64,000 nt of DNA. Origin: Liolophura sinensis. Its lineage: Eukaryota; Mollusca; Polyplacophora; Chitonida; Chitonidae. The notes below the pieces were generated by a model. That model saw only the letters and a program-made list of their open reading frames with translations. It searched no databases and was not told the origin of the DNA. The position numbers and the translations under genes are program-made. Below, piece by piece: positions 23,896 through 36,756 of the stretch. Every line of letters starts with the position of its first letter. The stretch's first letter is position 1. The DNA is taken from the NCBI RefSeq assembly GCF_032854445.1, contig NC_088305.1:2425001-2489000 (forward strand), read 5' to 3'.

Positions 23896-24650
23896 AATAC
23901 ATCATTTAAACATAAGTGCAACTTTCAATTTTGTCTTGGTCAGGTCTTAGTATTACAAACTGTGTTGAGTTTTAATAACAACACAAATCTGGATAGCTTT
24001 TATTTCCTGGCACTAAAGATTACAATTTTGACAGCCTCAGACAAATGTGTCAAAATTTCAACTTCTGGTCTGAAATGGAGAACCTTTAGAGCACTCTGCC
24101 AGATTGGGTTCAGGGTTCAAGAACAGCTCTGTGTCATTATGTACATGTACTGATACAGGTACCATGCCATGGTAGCCTGACTAAAGACCTTTATATTTAC
24201 ACTACAGGTGTGTCAATTTCCTCTGCTCAGTAGCTAGTCCATCTGTAGAACATGTAGAATTACTCCGGCCATCTTTACAGAATTCCTTGTTGGGTGTAAC
24301 CTGACCCTAACAGAAACTGAATGGTCAGTTGGTCACGAATTCTGCTTGTTTTTTTTTTTTTTTAATTCAGGTTTGAAGACAGGTATGTAAAGGAAATTAA
24401 CATCAGGAGAAACAATATATTGAAGATTTAAAAATTCCAGTAAAAAACTTTTAGAGCTAGCATGGCGCCCATTTTTAGAGAGTCAGTTGGGTTACCCCTA
24501 ACAAACATCTTTTTCATACCAGTCCCACTCACCCTTTTAAGGTTACGTGACCTTACGCTTTAGTATTTCAGTGTAACTGATCTATATCATGAGTATACAA
24601 TTCCAATATTTGTTCTATTTCTTTGATTAGTGCATTACTCGCAGCACAAG
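23896..24650. other. Non-coding stretch with MITE F-like words
   Basis: About 23960-24100 shares AGACAAATGTGTCAAAATTT and the following words with the MITE at 43790-44035. A T-run lies near 24350. Confidence 0.4.
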
Positions 24651-24654
24651 ACTG

Positions 24655-24840
24655 ATTACTTCACTAGACATGACGATGCACAGGTATGACCTATACAACG
24701 TAGTGTACAGCCAGAAGACAATAACGCCTGAACACAGCTGTGTACAACCTATACAATGTAGTGTATAGCCAGGAGATAACGGCAGGAGATAATAACGCCT
24801 GAAGACAGCCTGAAAACAGCTGTGTGCAACGTATACATGT
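24655..24840. repeat. Imperfect local tandem duplication
   Basis: ACCTATACAACGTAGTGTAC, AGCCAGAAGACAATAACGCC and TGAACACAGCTGTG recur with changes as ACCTATACAATGTAGTGTAT, AGCCAGGAGATAA and GAAAACAGCTGTG. Confidence 0.8.
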
Positions 24841-25112
24841 ACAATGGAAAAAATGTACCCTGGACAACCACCTTGACGTAAACCTGCTGCCAATGTAATA
24901 AAAACCTGGATCTGTTGTTCAATGGTTACATATAAAAAACCTTCACTCAGAAACCATAAATCACTTGGCCAGATAGCCCTACAAGTCTCCTAACTTCCCT
25001 CCAAAAGCACAGTATTTAAATATCACTACGTGGTGAGCCCTGTAGACGTATTTGCCAGCATGTGTCTCCCCCAAGTACATGTGCACAGGATGAATGTATA
25101 TTATAGTGACAG

Positions 25113-25354
25113 ATGGGTCTCAAAGACAGGGGTTCATCTGATGAGATGGGCTACATAACCTTACCTAAATCTGAATTTACAATGGGTTACTACAGAAAAC
25201 ATTCACCTCCTGCAGTCAGACAGTACTATATATACATTAATACCATTGGAATGGACCTGCCACTCGCACACATCAGCTACCTAGGGCTCCTTTTTTCGTC
25301 AAATTCTGCCAGATTCCTGCATATTCAAATGGTCGTTTCATCCATCCTCTTGAG
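25113..25354 (+). other. Open stretch ending at a good donor, unconfirmed
   Basis: About 80 plus-strand codons are open and run into CTTGAG|GTAAGCC, a near-consensus donor at about 25355. No acceptor with a pyrimidine tract or protein family was identified, and the codons include tracts that look non-coding. It is listed only so it can be tested. Confidence 0.15.
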
Positions 25355-25540
25355 GTAAGCCAGAAAGTTTCAATGTGACTTTGCTATTAAAATTGGATTC
25401 CAGCATTCTCTTGTAATATATACCCTGCAGCAGCATGTCTGTTTAATATAAAAGTGTACCCGGTACATGGAAAAGGGTACGTGGAAACGGTGATCAAAAT
25501 ACTGTTGAGATCAAGTGACCTCAAACCACTATAAAACAGC

Positions 25541-25772
25541 CATACAAATACACTACCAATGGGGAATTTAAGTCACTAGTACAACTACCCTACATGCTTC
25601 CTCATGGCCTGAAACCATACAAATACACTACCAATGGGGAATTTAAGTCACTAGTACAACTACCCTACATGCTTCCTCATGGCCTGAAACCATACAAATA
25701 CACTACCAATGGGGAATTTAAGTCACTAGTACAACTACCCTACATGCTTCCTCATGGCCTGAAACCAGGCAA
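25541..25772. repeat. 75-bp tandem repeat, 3 copies
   Basis: CATACAAATACACTACCAAT starts at 25541, 25616 and 25691. The copies are almost identical over GGGGAATTTAAGTCACTAGT and TACATGCTTCCTCATGGCCT, so the expansion is recent. 75 is a multiple of 3, hence the 61-codon periodic ORF. Confidence 0.97.
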
Positions 25773-25834
25773 ACAGTGACCTGAAACTTTAGCAGAGAGC
25801 TTCCTGAAGGTCTAACATCTCAGTCAATAGATTT

Positions 25835-26000
25835 ACTTATTTATTTACTTGATTGTTATTTCACAACATACCCAAGAATGTTTCATTTATACAATGGCTG
25901 TCATTTCAATAAATGTGGGAAACTGGACTGACTGGGTATAACTTACCACTAACTTTTGGTATTTAAGTTCCTGACAAAACTTTCTTACATTTACATGTGA
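25835..26000 (-). mobile_element. SINE related to family A, diverged
   Basis: TTTATTTACTTGATTGTTAT, CCAAGAATGTTTCATTTATA and CAATGGCTGTCATT, then TTCCTGACAAAACTTTCTTA. The last phrase is shared with 32040-32175 and 52025-52210, marking a sister family that shares the tail. Confidence 0.6.
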
Positions 26001-27909
26001 AATCTTAATACGCACACCACATTGATGCAAGACAGCTGGTCACAATCAAAAGTTAGAATATCTAGTATCAGACTATAGGCACTGCACATGGCCACATGGG
26101 CACGGTTGACAGCTTACTGTCATCAGCTCAAGTCAAAGATGCACAAAAACGGAGAGCAGTAGATGTAAATGAAGGCATAATTTGCAACATACAAACTGGT
26201 GTGCCATAAGTTAGCAAAACCGTCAACAAACGGAATTGTTTTAATATGGACAAAATCTAACTAATGCTTCACATTTGTACTTGTCGCCAACAGTAGCCTT
26301 GTAAGTAATTAGTGTACAGCTCAACCATCACACCTGAAGATCCTACCTGCTCAGGTAATTGGCGCTATCTGCCGTGCCACACTGCTCTAGCTCTCCTGGG
26401 CGTTCTGATAGCACACACTGAGGGCTGGGGTATTTAAGTCATCCAGCTACACTTGAGGTCTACCCCAGCTTGTCTGTACTCACTGACCTAAATCCGTGGT
26501 GTGAGGTCAAGCAAGACCTGCCAGTGACTGACTAAAGATTGCACCATCCACAGAAATACCAACTAATGAGGCCCTGACAGAGGCAGTAGTAGGAGAGGGC
26601 TGCTTGATCTTCATTCATCGTAAAGCTAGACTGCTGGGATGACTAACAGCCGAAGTTATCACCAGTCATATCATTAAATAGCTCTATTTGTTGGGTTGTC
26701 TCCCTATATGGAAATCATTTATAAATGTTCAGACACAATCTAGCATCCTCAAACTCTAGCGAGGAAACGTACATGTAAAAAACAGGATCCACGTACCAGT
26801 AATGCGACAGATGTATTGTAGTTAATAATAAACTAACACTAATAATAACAACACATTATTTTCTAAGGGAGATCAGTTAGTTACAAAAACAATCCTCTCT
26901 GAGCCCCTTAAGCATACACACATTCACACAAAAGGTTATTTACAAAGTTTATACAGTTTATAAAAAATATAGATAAATCTGATATAAGATGATCAAAGAC
27001 TACATACAATGTAGCACATCACAGACAATTTCGTACTTAATCAACAGAGGCATATTTTGACCTGAAAAACATTTCCGTTTTTTTTTTTTAACATTAACAT
27101 TCTGTATAGATTATAGTCCATTCCACAATGTCACCTCAGAATATCTAAAAATTTTAAATAGCATTGGTTGCATGTTTTGGAGGGATGAGGTTCATTGAGG
27201 TTCTAGATTGAAGGTTAGCGTAGGTAAACTGGCTGAAAGGGTAGCTTGGGTTTAATCCGTTAAGGTATTTAATCAGTAAACAGTTTAATGCAATTATGAA
27301 CAGCTATATACCAATCATCCTAATAATTCATGACACTACCTAGTAAAACGAGTTACAGACAGGCTGTGTATACACCTGTAGTGGTCAAGTGTAATGTACA
27401 TGTAAAATAGTTATAATAGACATGTGACATACAAATAGTTAAATCAAGCTATAGACTGGGCAGTCAACTGTGTCCAGCTTGTTAACATAGTTAAGTAGAT
27501 TAAGTGTGGGGATTAACTTTCCACATGTGCATTTGACTCATCAGTCAGTGCTTGTAATTAAAGAACAAGTTTATACCTGAAAGCAGCAACTGTTACTAAT
27601 AGTTAAGTAAACAAACAATTGTAAGTATAAATATGGTTGTTTCTCAAGTAGAGAGGGGAAGGAAAAAGGGTTTAGGGTTGACCTGTAAGGGCCTCAGGGT
27701 CTGGTCACTCCCATGGTGTTATGTATAATAAATTCCTGTTGTTAACTGAGAATGCCTTGGAGAGTTTTCCTATCTACGTTAGACATGGAATGAAGATAAA
27801 TGACGGTGACCATCTTGGTCACAATTTTACTTAAGACCCTAACCCGGTCTTACAATACTCCGGAATATTTCACGAGGATGCCAATTTCACGAGGAAGCCA
27901 ATTTTAGGG
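26001..27909. other. Non-coding stretch
   Basis: A segment at about 26340-26640 is less AT-rich and free of repeats, with TATTTAAG near 26430, but no gene was recognised. Confidence 0.35.
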
Positions 27910-28115
27910 CTTCACAAAGTATAATTTTGTCAGTCTCCCACGGCTTCCTCTGGGTCAGTATAATTTTGTCAGCTCAACCTCTGGGTAGGTATAATTTTGT
28001 CAGTCTACAAGGGCTTCCTCTAGGTAAGTATAATTTTGTCAGTCTACAAGGGCTTCCTCTAGGTAAGTATAATTTTGTCAGTCTACCAGGGCTTCCTCTG
28101 GGTCAGTACTTCTTT
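27910..28115. repeat. 39-bp tandem repeat containing splice-donor words
   Basis: TAATTTTGTCAGTCTACAAG occurs at 27992 and 28031 and, as a variant, at 28070, 39 bp apart, with an older shortened copy on the left. Two units contain CTAGGTAAGTATAA, a near-perfect U1 complement. Confidence 0.9.
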
Positions 28116-29472
28116 TAGCCAGTCATTTTAGCCACTCATCAGATTCTGTAGCCAATACTATTTTTCTTTAGCCATACTTAAAGTTTGCGGTCTTAATCTC
28201 TTGTGATAATCATCTGATTGAATGGAAGCAGTATCCAGGACTCTTGTAGATCTCCATCTGTAATTTGTTTTTATCTGCCTTGGTGTAGCTGCTAGAATCA
28301 GTTAGGTCTCTTCCAGCTCTATCTGGAGTTTATCAAATGTTACATTTAGAACAATTGCCCCTTAGCAGTATGTTTTTGTTTATTTGAACAAAAAATCAAT
28401 CCCTTTTTCAACCGTTCTGTGTAGGATCCAAGTAAAATGTGATTTCCTCTATGAGAAAAATTTGTTATGAAATAAATTTGTAAATTGTTTGTTTAAATGC
28501 AGCATTATGATGAATACATTGGAGTAACACAGTATGTACCGGCACATACAGTATTCTGAAACATTTACTTTATTTCAGATCCCAAAAAAATAGTTTATAA
28601 AGTAGATAAGTTTAAATTCCTCATGGAAGGTAAATTCATTCACACGTGTAACTCTACCTTGCTTTATCTCCCTTGATAAATTATTTAATGTAAGTCAACT
28701 TGCAACAGTGCTAAACCCCCTTCGTAGATTTTTGTCAAGTAATCGCCATATACAACTGTGTTGTTGTTGTTTCGCAGAGATGAGGCCATTTGAATTGAAA
28801 GTAGGCCTAAGTGGATTATTTTCATTAGAAAAGTTGCGAAAATCTGCTAGAAACCCCAGAAAACTCTCAAGGTAGATTTTGCATAACATTAGTATTTTTT
28901 CTTAACTAAATAAATTTGTCGCCAAAAACATTCCCATTTTTTTTCAAATTTTATTGCCATTTCAAAAAAATTGTTCTAAATTTGCGACAATGGCGACTGC
29001 CGACGGAAGCCCTGGTCTACTGAGCGATACCCTCAGAATATGCTTGAATAAACATCCTACATACAGGAGAAAAGCTTGAAGAATTACAGTAGTATGTTTA
29101 AAAACCAAAGGGCAAGTCACTGACAAATTTTCCAGCCTGTGTCACATTGATGCAGGACAAATTTGAGGTAATTTATTGTAACTGCCACTAGGACGCCATG
29201 AGAAGGTACACATACATGTAATGACAAAATATAAATGAAATACATCAAATTTTATCAACATCAGTGCATATTTGAAGCAGCTATTGCACAGAAACCAACA
29301 GCCAATTAAAATACAGCAAATCATTCAATATGCGTGAGGAACCGTAATCACTGAGGGTAAATTACACAAACGACTGCATGCACAGAAAATGTCATAAAAA
29401 TCTGACATTATTTAGCGCCATCATTACTCAAAAACCAACCACCAATGAGAATCATGGAATTCACTAAATATT
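28116..29472. other. Non-coding stretch with MITE C remnant
   Basis: At about 29025-29092, CCTCAGAATATGCTTGAATA, then GCTTGAAGAATTACAGTAGT, is a family C right end. No gene recognised. Confidence 0.45.
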
Positions 29473-29700
29473 CAAACTTATTCATGGATTAGGCCGATTC
29501 AGGGATTTGATCTTAGGTCTCACATACACCATGATGATGTAACCTGTGAGTTTCCAACCAGAATCAAGGAAAACTTTAAATATGCAAACTTATCCGCGGA
29601 TTAAGCTGATTTAGGGATTTGATCTAAGGTCTCATGTACACCATGATGACGTAACCTGTGAGTTTCCAACCAGAATCTCGGAAAACTTTAAATATGCAAA
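29473..29700. repeat. 112-bp tandem duplication
   Basis: CAAACTTATTCATGGATTAG at 29473 and CAAACTTATCCGCGGATTAA at 29585 start two copies. They share GGGATTTGATCTTAGGTCTC, TAACCTGTGAGTTTCCAACC and GAAAACTTTAAATATGCAAA. Confidence 0.95.
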
Positions 29701-29842
29701 TCTTATTTATTTATAAATTGACTTATTTATTTCAATAGTGTTTAAATTACGCCATACTCAAGAATATTTCACTTATACAACGGCCAGCATTATGGTGGGC
29801 GGAAACCAGCCAGAACCTGGGGGAAACACACGATCATCCATT
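29701..29842 (-). mobile_element. SINE family A, tail half
   Basis: TACGCCATACTCAAGAATAT, ACAACGGCCAGCATTATGGT and GGAAACCAGCCAGAACCTGG. Confidence 0.85.
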
Positions 29843-30539
29843 TTAACTAGAATCAGACGTTACACAAATGACTGCAAGCAAAATTTTGTAAAAATCAGAA
29901 ATTTTTTTAGAGCAGTTATTGTTCAACCAATGAGAATCAAAGATCCAGAGAAAAAGTGTATCCTGAAGGTTGTGAAATGGCGGGCAGAGAGTACGTGTTT
30001 CCGTAAATCAGTGGCCAGGGGTGTGACAGCACATGTATTACACAGACTCATGACACCATCAACAGAAACCTGTACATCAACTACATGTACATGTAGGTCA
30101 CATTCCTTCAGTTGTTCACATGTGTACATAGAGTATATCCTCAGCCACCTCCCCCCCCCACCCCCAACACGAAACACACACACACACACAAACTATCATG
30201 CCCCCTCCCCCAAGAGGTACAACTGGTCCATCTATTCAGCACAATCATATCTATACAATATCCACTTGAGAATTACTGAAGCACAACACTGACACAAGAC
30301 AACTTTCTAGAATTGTGTCATTTTTTTTTTTTTTTTTTTTCCAAAATGATCATTTTATATTTTTCATCCTATCAAAATCACTTTCTATTCAATTCTTCGA
30401 GTTCGAATTCAGTGAGTACTTGTTAACTATTAAAACATCACATTATTCTATAAACACTGGATTAAGTAGAACAGTTTTCCTTTCTCATGTTCCTGTTTTA
30501 CTTACCCTAACACTTCAGCCTTTTCAACCAACAGCAGTA
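29843..30539. other. Non-coding stretch with simple repeats
   Basis: C-rich and (AC)n runs near 30150-30190 and a 22-base T run at about 30320-30341. No gene recognised. Confidence 0.6.
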
Positions 30540-30715
30540 TTTTCAAACATTACGAGAGAACTTACGATCAGAAATAAGGGCCACATTTTTACGGGGATTT
30601 AAGAGGTTAATTGCCTCTTTAGTGACACAAGCAAATCATTTTTAGTATCATTTTCAAAATAACTGTTTGCTTAAAATGCAATGAAAGAGTGCTTTAGACG
30701 TCAAAAAAGTTGAAA
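30540..30715. mobile_element. MITE family C copy
   Basis: GAGAGAACTTACGATCAGAA, TAGTGACACAAGCAAATCAT and GAGTGCTTTAGACGTC, then AAAGTTGAAAATT, follow the order of 11936-12122. Confidence 0.6.
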
Positions 30716-32039
30716 ATTATTGATAAACAGTATTTTTATTTACATGAAAAATCTGTTTTACACATAAAACATGTATACTCATATAATTCAAATAAACAAA
30801 AACAAAACATCTACACATGGCTACACACCAAACACAGTCCTGACACTGGATGATCATCTGCACATACAGTCAGAGTACACCTGTACTTATCTTCCTTCAA
30901 AATAACTCACTTGTATTATAATGCTGTACTTCACATCAAGTTTACCATTTCTCAAGCGACACATTTACCTTGATTTGGTTGATTCGTCCACCTTACCTAG
31001 TCATACGAGCCTGATTAATTTCTTATCAAGTGTTGGCATCAAAAGTATCATTTTAAGGCCTTATGTCCTTCTTCCAGAGCATTTTTATACATCAAACTTT
31101 AGGTGAAATCCAGTAAAAACAGAACTTGTTTTCTCTGGTGCATTATTCATGAGGTGTTTTGATCGGAATCAGGGAACAAATGTTTCTCAGTGCTTGGATT
31201 CCGCATGTATTAATTAGAATTCCCTGATTCATTGATAAAACAGGTGTTCTACACAGCATGCATGATGACACAGTATACCACCATGTCCACACACTCAAAA
31301 CAGTTGTCACAAACTTATAAAACTGCCGATCATGTTCACCTGTATCCTTCAATCCTTGTCATATCATTTTCGTATTACATCATATTCTATACCGTGATAT
31401 CTTTACCTAATGAACCAGTTAATACACCATAAATGCACATGTGTTATACTCTGATTTGCTGGGTACAAACAAAACAACCTGTACCCAAAGTGATGCACAT
31501 GCTACACGTGATAGATACACGTAAATGCACAATATAAATCTATTTATTATAGAATATGAGCTAACTCCACATGTTTTCATCCTCATCCCTAAAATAACAT
31601 TTACTCAGTGAGATAAGGCACAACTAATTTTAACCACCAGGAAGCCAACCATGCATCCTCAGATATCAACTTGACTCATCACTGTATTTGCTCAGTGGAT
31701 AACCCTACATTTTATGCAAATACATGTATCTTGTTTTCCTATACAGTACATGGAGGGTGACGCGACATGCTCCATAAGTCCAAGTTTGAATTGAACAATA
31801 TGGTATGTTTGGTTGGTAAGAATGAAGGGAAGAAAAAAAAACAGCTTTACCAATAAAACCATCAAGCACATTACAGTACAGCTTGCAACATAAATCAATG
31901 TTATTTCGAATGAGATTAAAAATAAAATAATAGGCTCTGCTATACACTCTGTACATGTACAGGGCACAGAATCTTTCCCATCCAAATCAGCTGAAATTTA
32001 ACCCCCATTAGTAAAACAAAACACAAATTCTTCACTTTA
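30716..32039. other. Non-coding stretch
   Basis: Plus-strand words near 31020-31070 (GTTGGCATCAAAAGTATCAT, TTTAAGGCCTTATG) recur near 17835 (CTGGCATCAAAAGTGTTATT), so a low-copy dispersed repeat is present. No gene recognised. Confidence 0.4.
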
Positions 32040-32175
32040 GTAATTTGACTGTTGTTTAACGCAATATATACTGCAGAATTTCTCACTTTTATGATACATA
32101 ACGGTCAATGATATGGGTGCTGGAAACAATAATGCCAGGAATAATCCACCGGCCTTTGGTACGTTACTGACAAAC
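32040..32175 (-). mobile_element. SINE of the tail-sharing sister family
   Basis: TTGTTTAACGCAATATATAC, AGAATTTCTCACTTTTATGA and GGCCTTTGGTACGTTACTGA, then CAAACTTTCTCACATTTGAC. Shared with 25835-26000 and 52025-52210. Confidence 0.6.
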
Positions 32176-32279
32176 TTTCTCACATTTGACATACAGACTT
32201 ACAAGTACAATCATGATAATGGTGGGAGGAATGAATGAATGCTTGGGGTTTGATGTCATACTTAACAATTTTTTTTGAC

Positions 32280-32545
32280 AAAGAGGAGATATAAGGTGTG
32301 TGTACATACACTGTGCCTTCTTGTGGCACAGTCCATGCTTCTTCCTCCATGCTGGCGAAGTGCTGCCGCCGATGAAGTATCATGCTGAAGACACCAGAAG
32401 TGACACTCCACCCCGTCACATGATCATTATACTGAGACTGGGCCAACCAGTCCTGTTTCCTTTCTCTAACCTCTCGGTACTGGGCACCAAGAGAGTATAA
32501 TTTAGCTGTCATTGTTGCACATGGGCATTGAGATTTTTCAATGGT
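32280..32545 (-). mobile_element. SINE family B copy
   Basis: On the minus strand it reads CTTGGTGCCCAGTACCGAGA, GGTTAGAGAAAGGAAACAGG, ACTGGTTGGCCCAG, GGTGTCTTCAGCATGATACT, then AAGGCACAGTGTATGTACAC. This matches the intact copy at 52615-52930. The 130-codon ORF across it is not a gene. Confidence 0.85.
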
Positions 32546-32659
32546 TTGAATGTCCTTCAGGCAAGTAGTCAAAAAGAGTTAATTTTGATCCGTAAAATGA
32601 TCTTCCATACAGCACAGTTTTTCAATCTCTGAACCAATCAACCAATTTAATAGCATGAT

Positions 32660-32865
32660 GATATATTTATTTATTTAATTGGTGTTTTATGCTGTACTCA
32701 AGAATATTTCACTATACGACAGCGCCCAGCATTATGGAGGGAGGTAACCGGTTGGCAGACCTTCCCACATGCTGCTGGAGAGGAGCCAGCATGAGTTGGA
32801 CTTGAACTCACACCGACTGCATTGGTTAGCGGCTCCGTGAGCCTGGAGGCCCCACATGATGATAT
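32660..32865 (-). mobile_element. SINE family A copy with partial head
   Basis: ATTGGTGTTTTATGCTGTAC, TCAAGAATATTTCAC, AGGAGCCAGCATGAGTTGGA, CTTGAACTCACACCGACTGC, ATTGGTTAGCGGCTCC. The segment carrying the B-box complement is present. Confidence 0.9.
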
Positions 32866-34214
32866 AAGAGCTCATGATCAGTAACATGACAGTAATTGTA
32901 TGACTGCCATATCAACCTGCCTGTATTTAACAATAACGATCACAATATTAAAATTTGCATAATTAAATTTTTACCAGAACTCAACACAGTACATAACTAC
33001 AGCCATGACCAGGACTCGAGGAGGAGCTACATAGAATTCTTCTGACTGAGGTTACAGTGCATGTGTACTCCATACATGTTTTAAGAGCTTGCATACGCTG
33101 ATAACTGTGACGTAATAAAGGAAAGAACTATAGGGATCATAGCTTTGGGTCAGCTTCACAAGAACAAGTTTTATGATTCCTCCATCTGGGCATCTTTTTA
33201 GTTGGCTAGGCTAAAATATTTTCAGATATGAAGAAACACTGTTAATGCCTTATACAGCAAATTATAGTGTCAACTGAATATTACTTTTAAATTCTGGTAA
33301 ATTAAGTTCACATGAATTCAATGTAAGGAATATTAAAAACATTTAAGCCAAATTTAGCTTGCATAATATCACCCCCCCACCCCCAAATTACATGTAAGCC
33401 TGTTTTAGGGTATGTTGTAATTTAGGTGTCTCTAAATGACATCAAAATGTGCTAGCTTGTATTTGACCCTAATGATCTCCAACAAGGAGACCTTACATTT
33501 CCTGGTCATATTATCACAGATACTGATACCAAAACAGACTGACTCATGCTTGACACTATCGGTTCCACATAGACACTGACAACTCATACATGTGTGTGTG
33601 AAACTGTAAACATACACACAACTACAATGATCCACAGATTTATTATATGTGCCTGGTATACAGTGTACAAGTTCATGGAAAAATAAGAGATCAAGGACCC
33701 AACCCTACTCCACTGCCTCCAACTCTGTAACTGAAACTCACCCTGCCACCTCACCCTGCCTCCTCACCCTGAACTACAAAGGTCCAGACAGTGAGGTAGG
33801 GAGACGTGACCCACCCTTATTGGGTTCCATACATCTAGGTATATACTTGTCTCTGATTAAATGTGGAGTGGTGGTATTTTGACCGGGGTGGTCTGAGTTA
33901 ATCCTCTTAATCTATAAACAATAGTCTTTGTGTAATCACTCTCAGAGGCCTGGTAGATTACATTCAACGTTGCATACTGACTTCCTTATAAACTAATTTG
34001 GTACTGTTGTGACATAGGTACATATAAAGTGTATAACAACTCTTTGACTGGTCATAGTATTAGGGATTTTGTGGGTTCGTCACTAAATAAACTATGCAAT
34101 TTTCAGGGTAATTCAACACATTCACCATAGAAATTCAATCCAGAAGGACACAGAACAGAAGGACCACAACTCATGTCAAGTTGAGCTTTCCATGGGATCT
34201 TTAAACATGGTGAA
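32866..34214. other. Non-coding stretch
   Basis: A C-rich run lies near 33370. The opposite ORFs at 33432-33882 show no recognisable protein. Confidence 0.4.
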
Positions 34215-35526
34215 AGAATTCGCTGTGGCACAGCTGAAGTTGGTAGCGCACCATACTACACCAAAACGGTTTGCAGCACGCCTTACTACACCATAAGAGC
34301 TGGTAGTGCTCCATACTACACCAAAGGGGTTGGCAGCGCACCTTACTACACCATAAGAGTTGGCACCATACTACACCAAAGGAGTTGGCAGCGCACCTTA
34401 CTACACCATAAGGGTTGGTAGCACACCATACTACACCATAAGAGTTGGCAGCACACCATACTACACCAAAACGGTTGGCAGCACACCATACTACACCAAA
34501 ACAGTTGGCAGCGCACCATACTACACCATAAGGAGTTGGCAGCACACTATACTACACCATAAGAGTTGGTAGCACACCATACTACACCATAAGGGCTGGC
34601 AGCACACCATACTACACCATAAAGGTTGGCGGCGCACCATACTACACCACAAGGGTTGGTAGCGCACCATACTACACCATAAGGGTTGGCAGCGCACCAT
34701 ACTACACCATAAGAGTTGGTAGCGAATCATACTACACCATAAGTGTTGGCAGCACACCACACTACACCAAAACGGTTGGCAGCACACCTTACTACACCAT
34801 AAGGGGTTGGCAGCGCACCATACTACACCATAAGGGTTGGTAGCACACCATACTACACCATAAGGGTTGGTAGCGCACCATACTACACCATAAGGGTTGG
34901 TAGCACACCATACTACACCATAAGTGTTGGTAGCACACCATACTAACTACACCATAAGGGTTGGTAGCACACCATACTACACCATAAGGGTTGGTAGTGC
35001 ACCACACTACACCATAAGGGTTGGTAGCACACCACACTACACCATAAGGGTTAGTAGCGCACCATACAACACCATAAGGGTTGGTAGCACACCACACTAC
35101 ACCATAAGGGTTGGCAGCACACCACACTACACCATAAGGGTTGGTAGCACACCACACTACACCATAAGGGTTGGTAGCGCACCATACTACACCAGAAGGG
35201 TTGGTAGCACACCATACTACACCATAAGGGTTGGTAGCACACCACACTACACCATAAGGGTTGGTAGTGCACCATACTACACCATAAGGGTTGGTAGTGC
35301 ACCACACTACACCATAAGGGTTGGTAGTGCACCACACTACACCATAAGGGTTGGTAGCACACCACACCACACCATAAGGGTTGGTAGTGCAGCATACTAC
35401 ACCATAAGGGTTGGTAGCACACCATACTACACCATAAGGGTAGGTAGCACACCATACTACACCATAAGGGTTGGCAGCACACCATACTACACCATAAGGG
35501 TTGGTAGCACACCATACTACACCAAA
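34215..35526. repeat. 30-bp minisatellite, about 43 copies
   Basis: The unit is ACCATAAGGGTTGGTAGCAC plus ACCATACTAC. From about 34980 the copies are in perfect 30-bp register; the first 15 or so are more variable (CCAAAACGG and CCATAAGAG variants, small indels). Since 30 is divisible by 3 and the unit has few stops, long periodic ORFs appear on both strands. No start or signal context supports translation. Confidence 0.98.
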
Positions 35527-35904
35527 TAAGGTTCACAGGCACAGAGTCCCTCATGGTTTCACTCATAACTCGTACATCAAAGATCAGACCAATAGTCATA
35601 TCAGTGGTTCGGGTACGAAGAACCTGTAAACTTCACAAACAATATTATTCTGGCTGCTGCTGATCTGACTGATTGACTGTCAGACGGTGACTTCGCTGGA
35701 CAACGTACAAGGCAGTTTTGGTACGGGCTACTGGCTCAATTTTACTACTAAACAGGGCCAAAAAGGATGTCTTTCTCCATCTTATTGCGTGTAAGGCAAA
35801 CATTACAAAATCTCTACCAAAAATTCACAGCTCCTATTCAAAAAGACATAAATTTGTGTTCTTTCTAATAGTTTGTCCCCGAGCAAAAACAGAAATCCCA
35901 CCAA

Positions 35905-36090
35905 CGCAGTCGTTGTGAGTTCAAGTCAAGATCATGCTGGATGTCTCTCCGGTCACGTGTGGGAAGGTCTGTCGGCATTGTACAGAGTTTCCCTCGGGCT
36001 CTGCCCAGTTTCCTTCCACCATAATGCTCACCACAGTCATATAATCCAAACATTCTTGAGTGCGACGTAATACACCAATCAAATAAATAA
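35905..36090 (+). mobile_element. SINE family A copy, plus sense, with B-box
   Basis: GTCGTTGTGAGTTCAAGTCA (B-box region), AAGATCATGCTGGATGTCTC, CCTCGGGCTCTGCCCAGTTT, CACCATAATGCTCACC and GTAATACACCAATCAAATAA, ending in ATAAATAAATC. Confidence 0.92.
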
Positions 36091-36349
36091 ATCAAAACTA
36101 TCTTGTTCTGATTATGACACTGCGGGGGATTGCGGCTATGACGATCTACATTCAGCAAAAGTAATCTCTTTGAGAACAGAATCTCGGGTATTACTGATCA
36201 CTGAAAGCAGACCAATTACTAAAGAAAGGATAACACATATTAACTATACATTTTTACAATTACAGATGATTAATACTCCTTTGTATCAGCCTTTTCACAT
36301 GTATGGTACAGATGTTGTTTATTTTTCTTTGTAATTTGAGAGTATTTCA

Positions 36350-36500
36350 TTATTCTTATTCTTGTGTTTGAATTACGCTGACTCAAGAATATTTCACGTA
36401 TACGACAGCAATATGGTTGGAGGAAACCAGACAGAGCCCGGGGAAGCCCACGATCATCTGCTGGTTGTTGGAAGACCCTAACACGTACAGGTCTAAATTA
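36350..36500 (-). mobile_element. SINE family A fragment
   Basis: GACTCAAGAATATTTCACGT, ACGACAGCAATATGGTTGGA, GAGCCCGGGGAAGCCCACGA. Confidence 0.85.
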
Positions 36501-36631
36501 AAAAAAACCAATAATATGACTACCTGCTTTGAAGCTATGATGTTTGTGAAGCTAATCCGTATTCAATTTTTGTGTGTAACTAAAATGTATTTTAAAGTTG
36601 CAAATTTCACGAGTGAAAAAGTTGAGGACTA

Positions 36632-36756
36632 AAAGGCTACATGAAAAGGTATTACGGTATTAAAGGAAAGGTATTACGGTATTAAAGGAAAGGTATTACG
36701 GTATTAAAGGAAAGGTATTACGGTATTAAAGGAAAGGTATTACGGTATTAAAAGAG
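36632..36756. repeat. 22-bp tandem repeat leading into a 39-bp array
   Basis: Five copies of GGTATTACGGTATTAAAGGA plus AA. GGTATTAA is shared with the adjacent 39-bp unit, which suggests one arose from the other. Confidence 0.95.

Noticed and set aside
32180-32572. 130-codon minus ORF
   Set aside because: It lies inside a SINE family B copy.
34215-35599. Long ORFs of 180-200 codons on both strands
   Set aside because: They are periodic readings of the 30-bp array; composition repeats every 10 residues and opposite frames are equally open.
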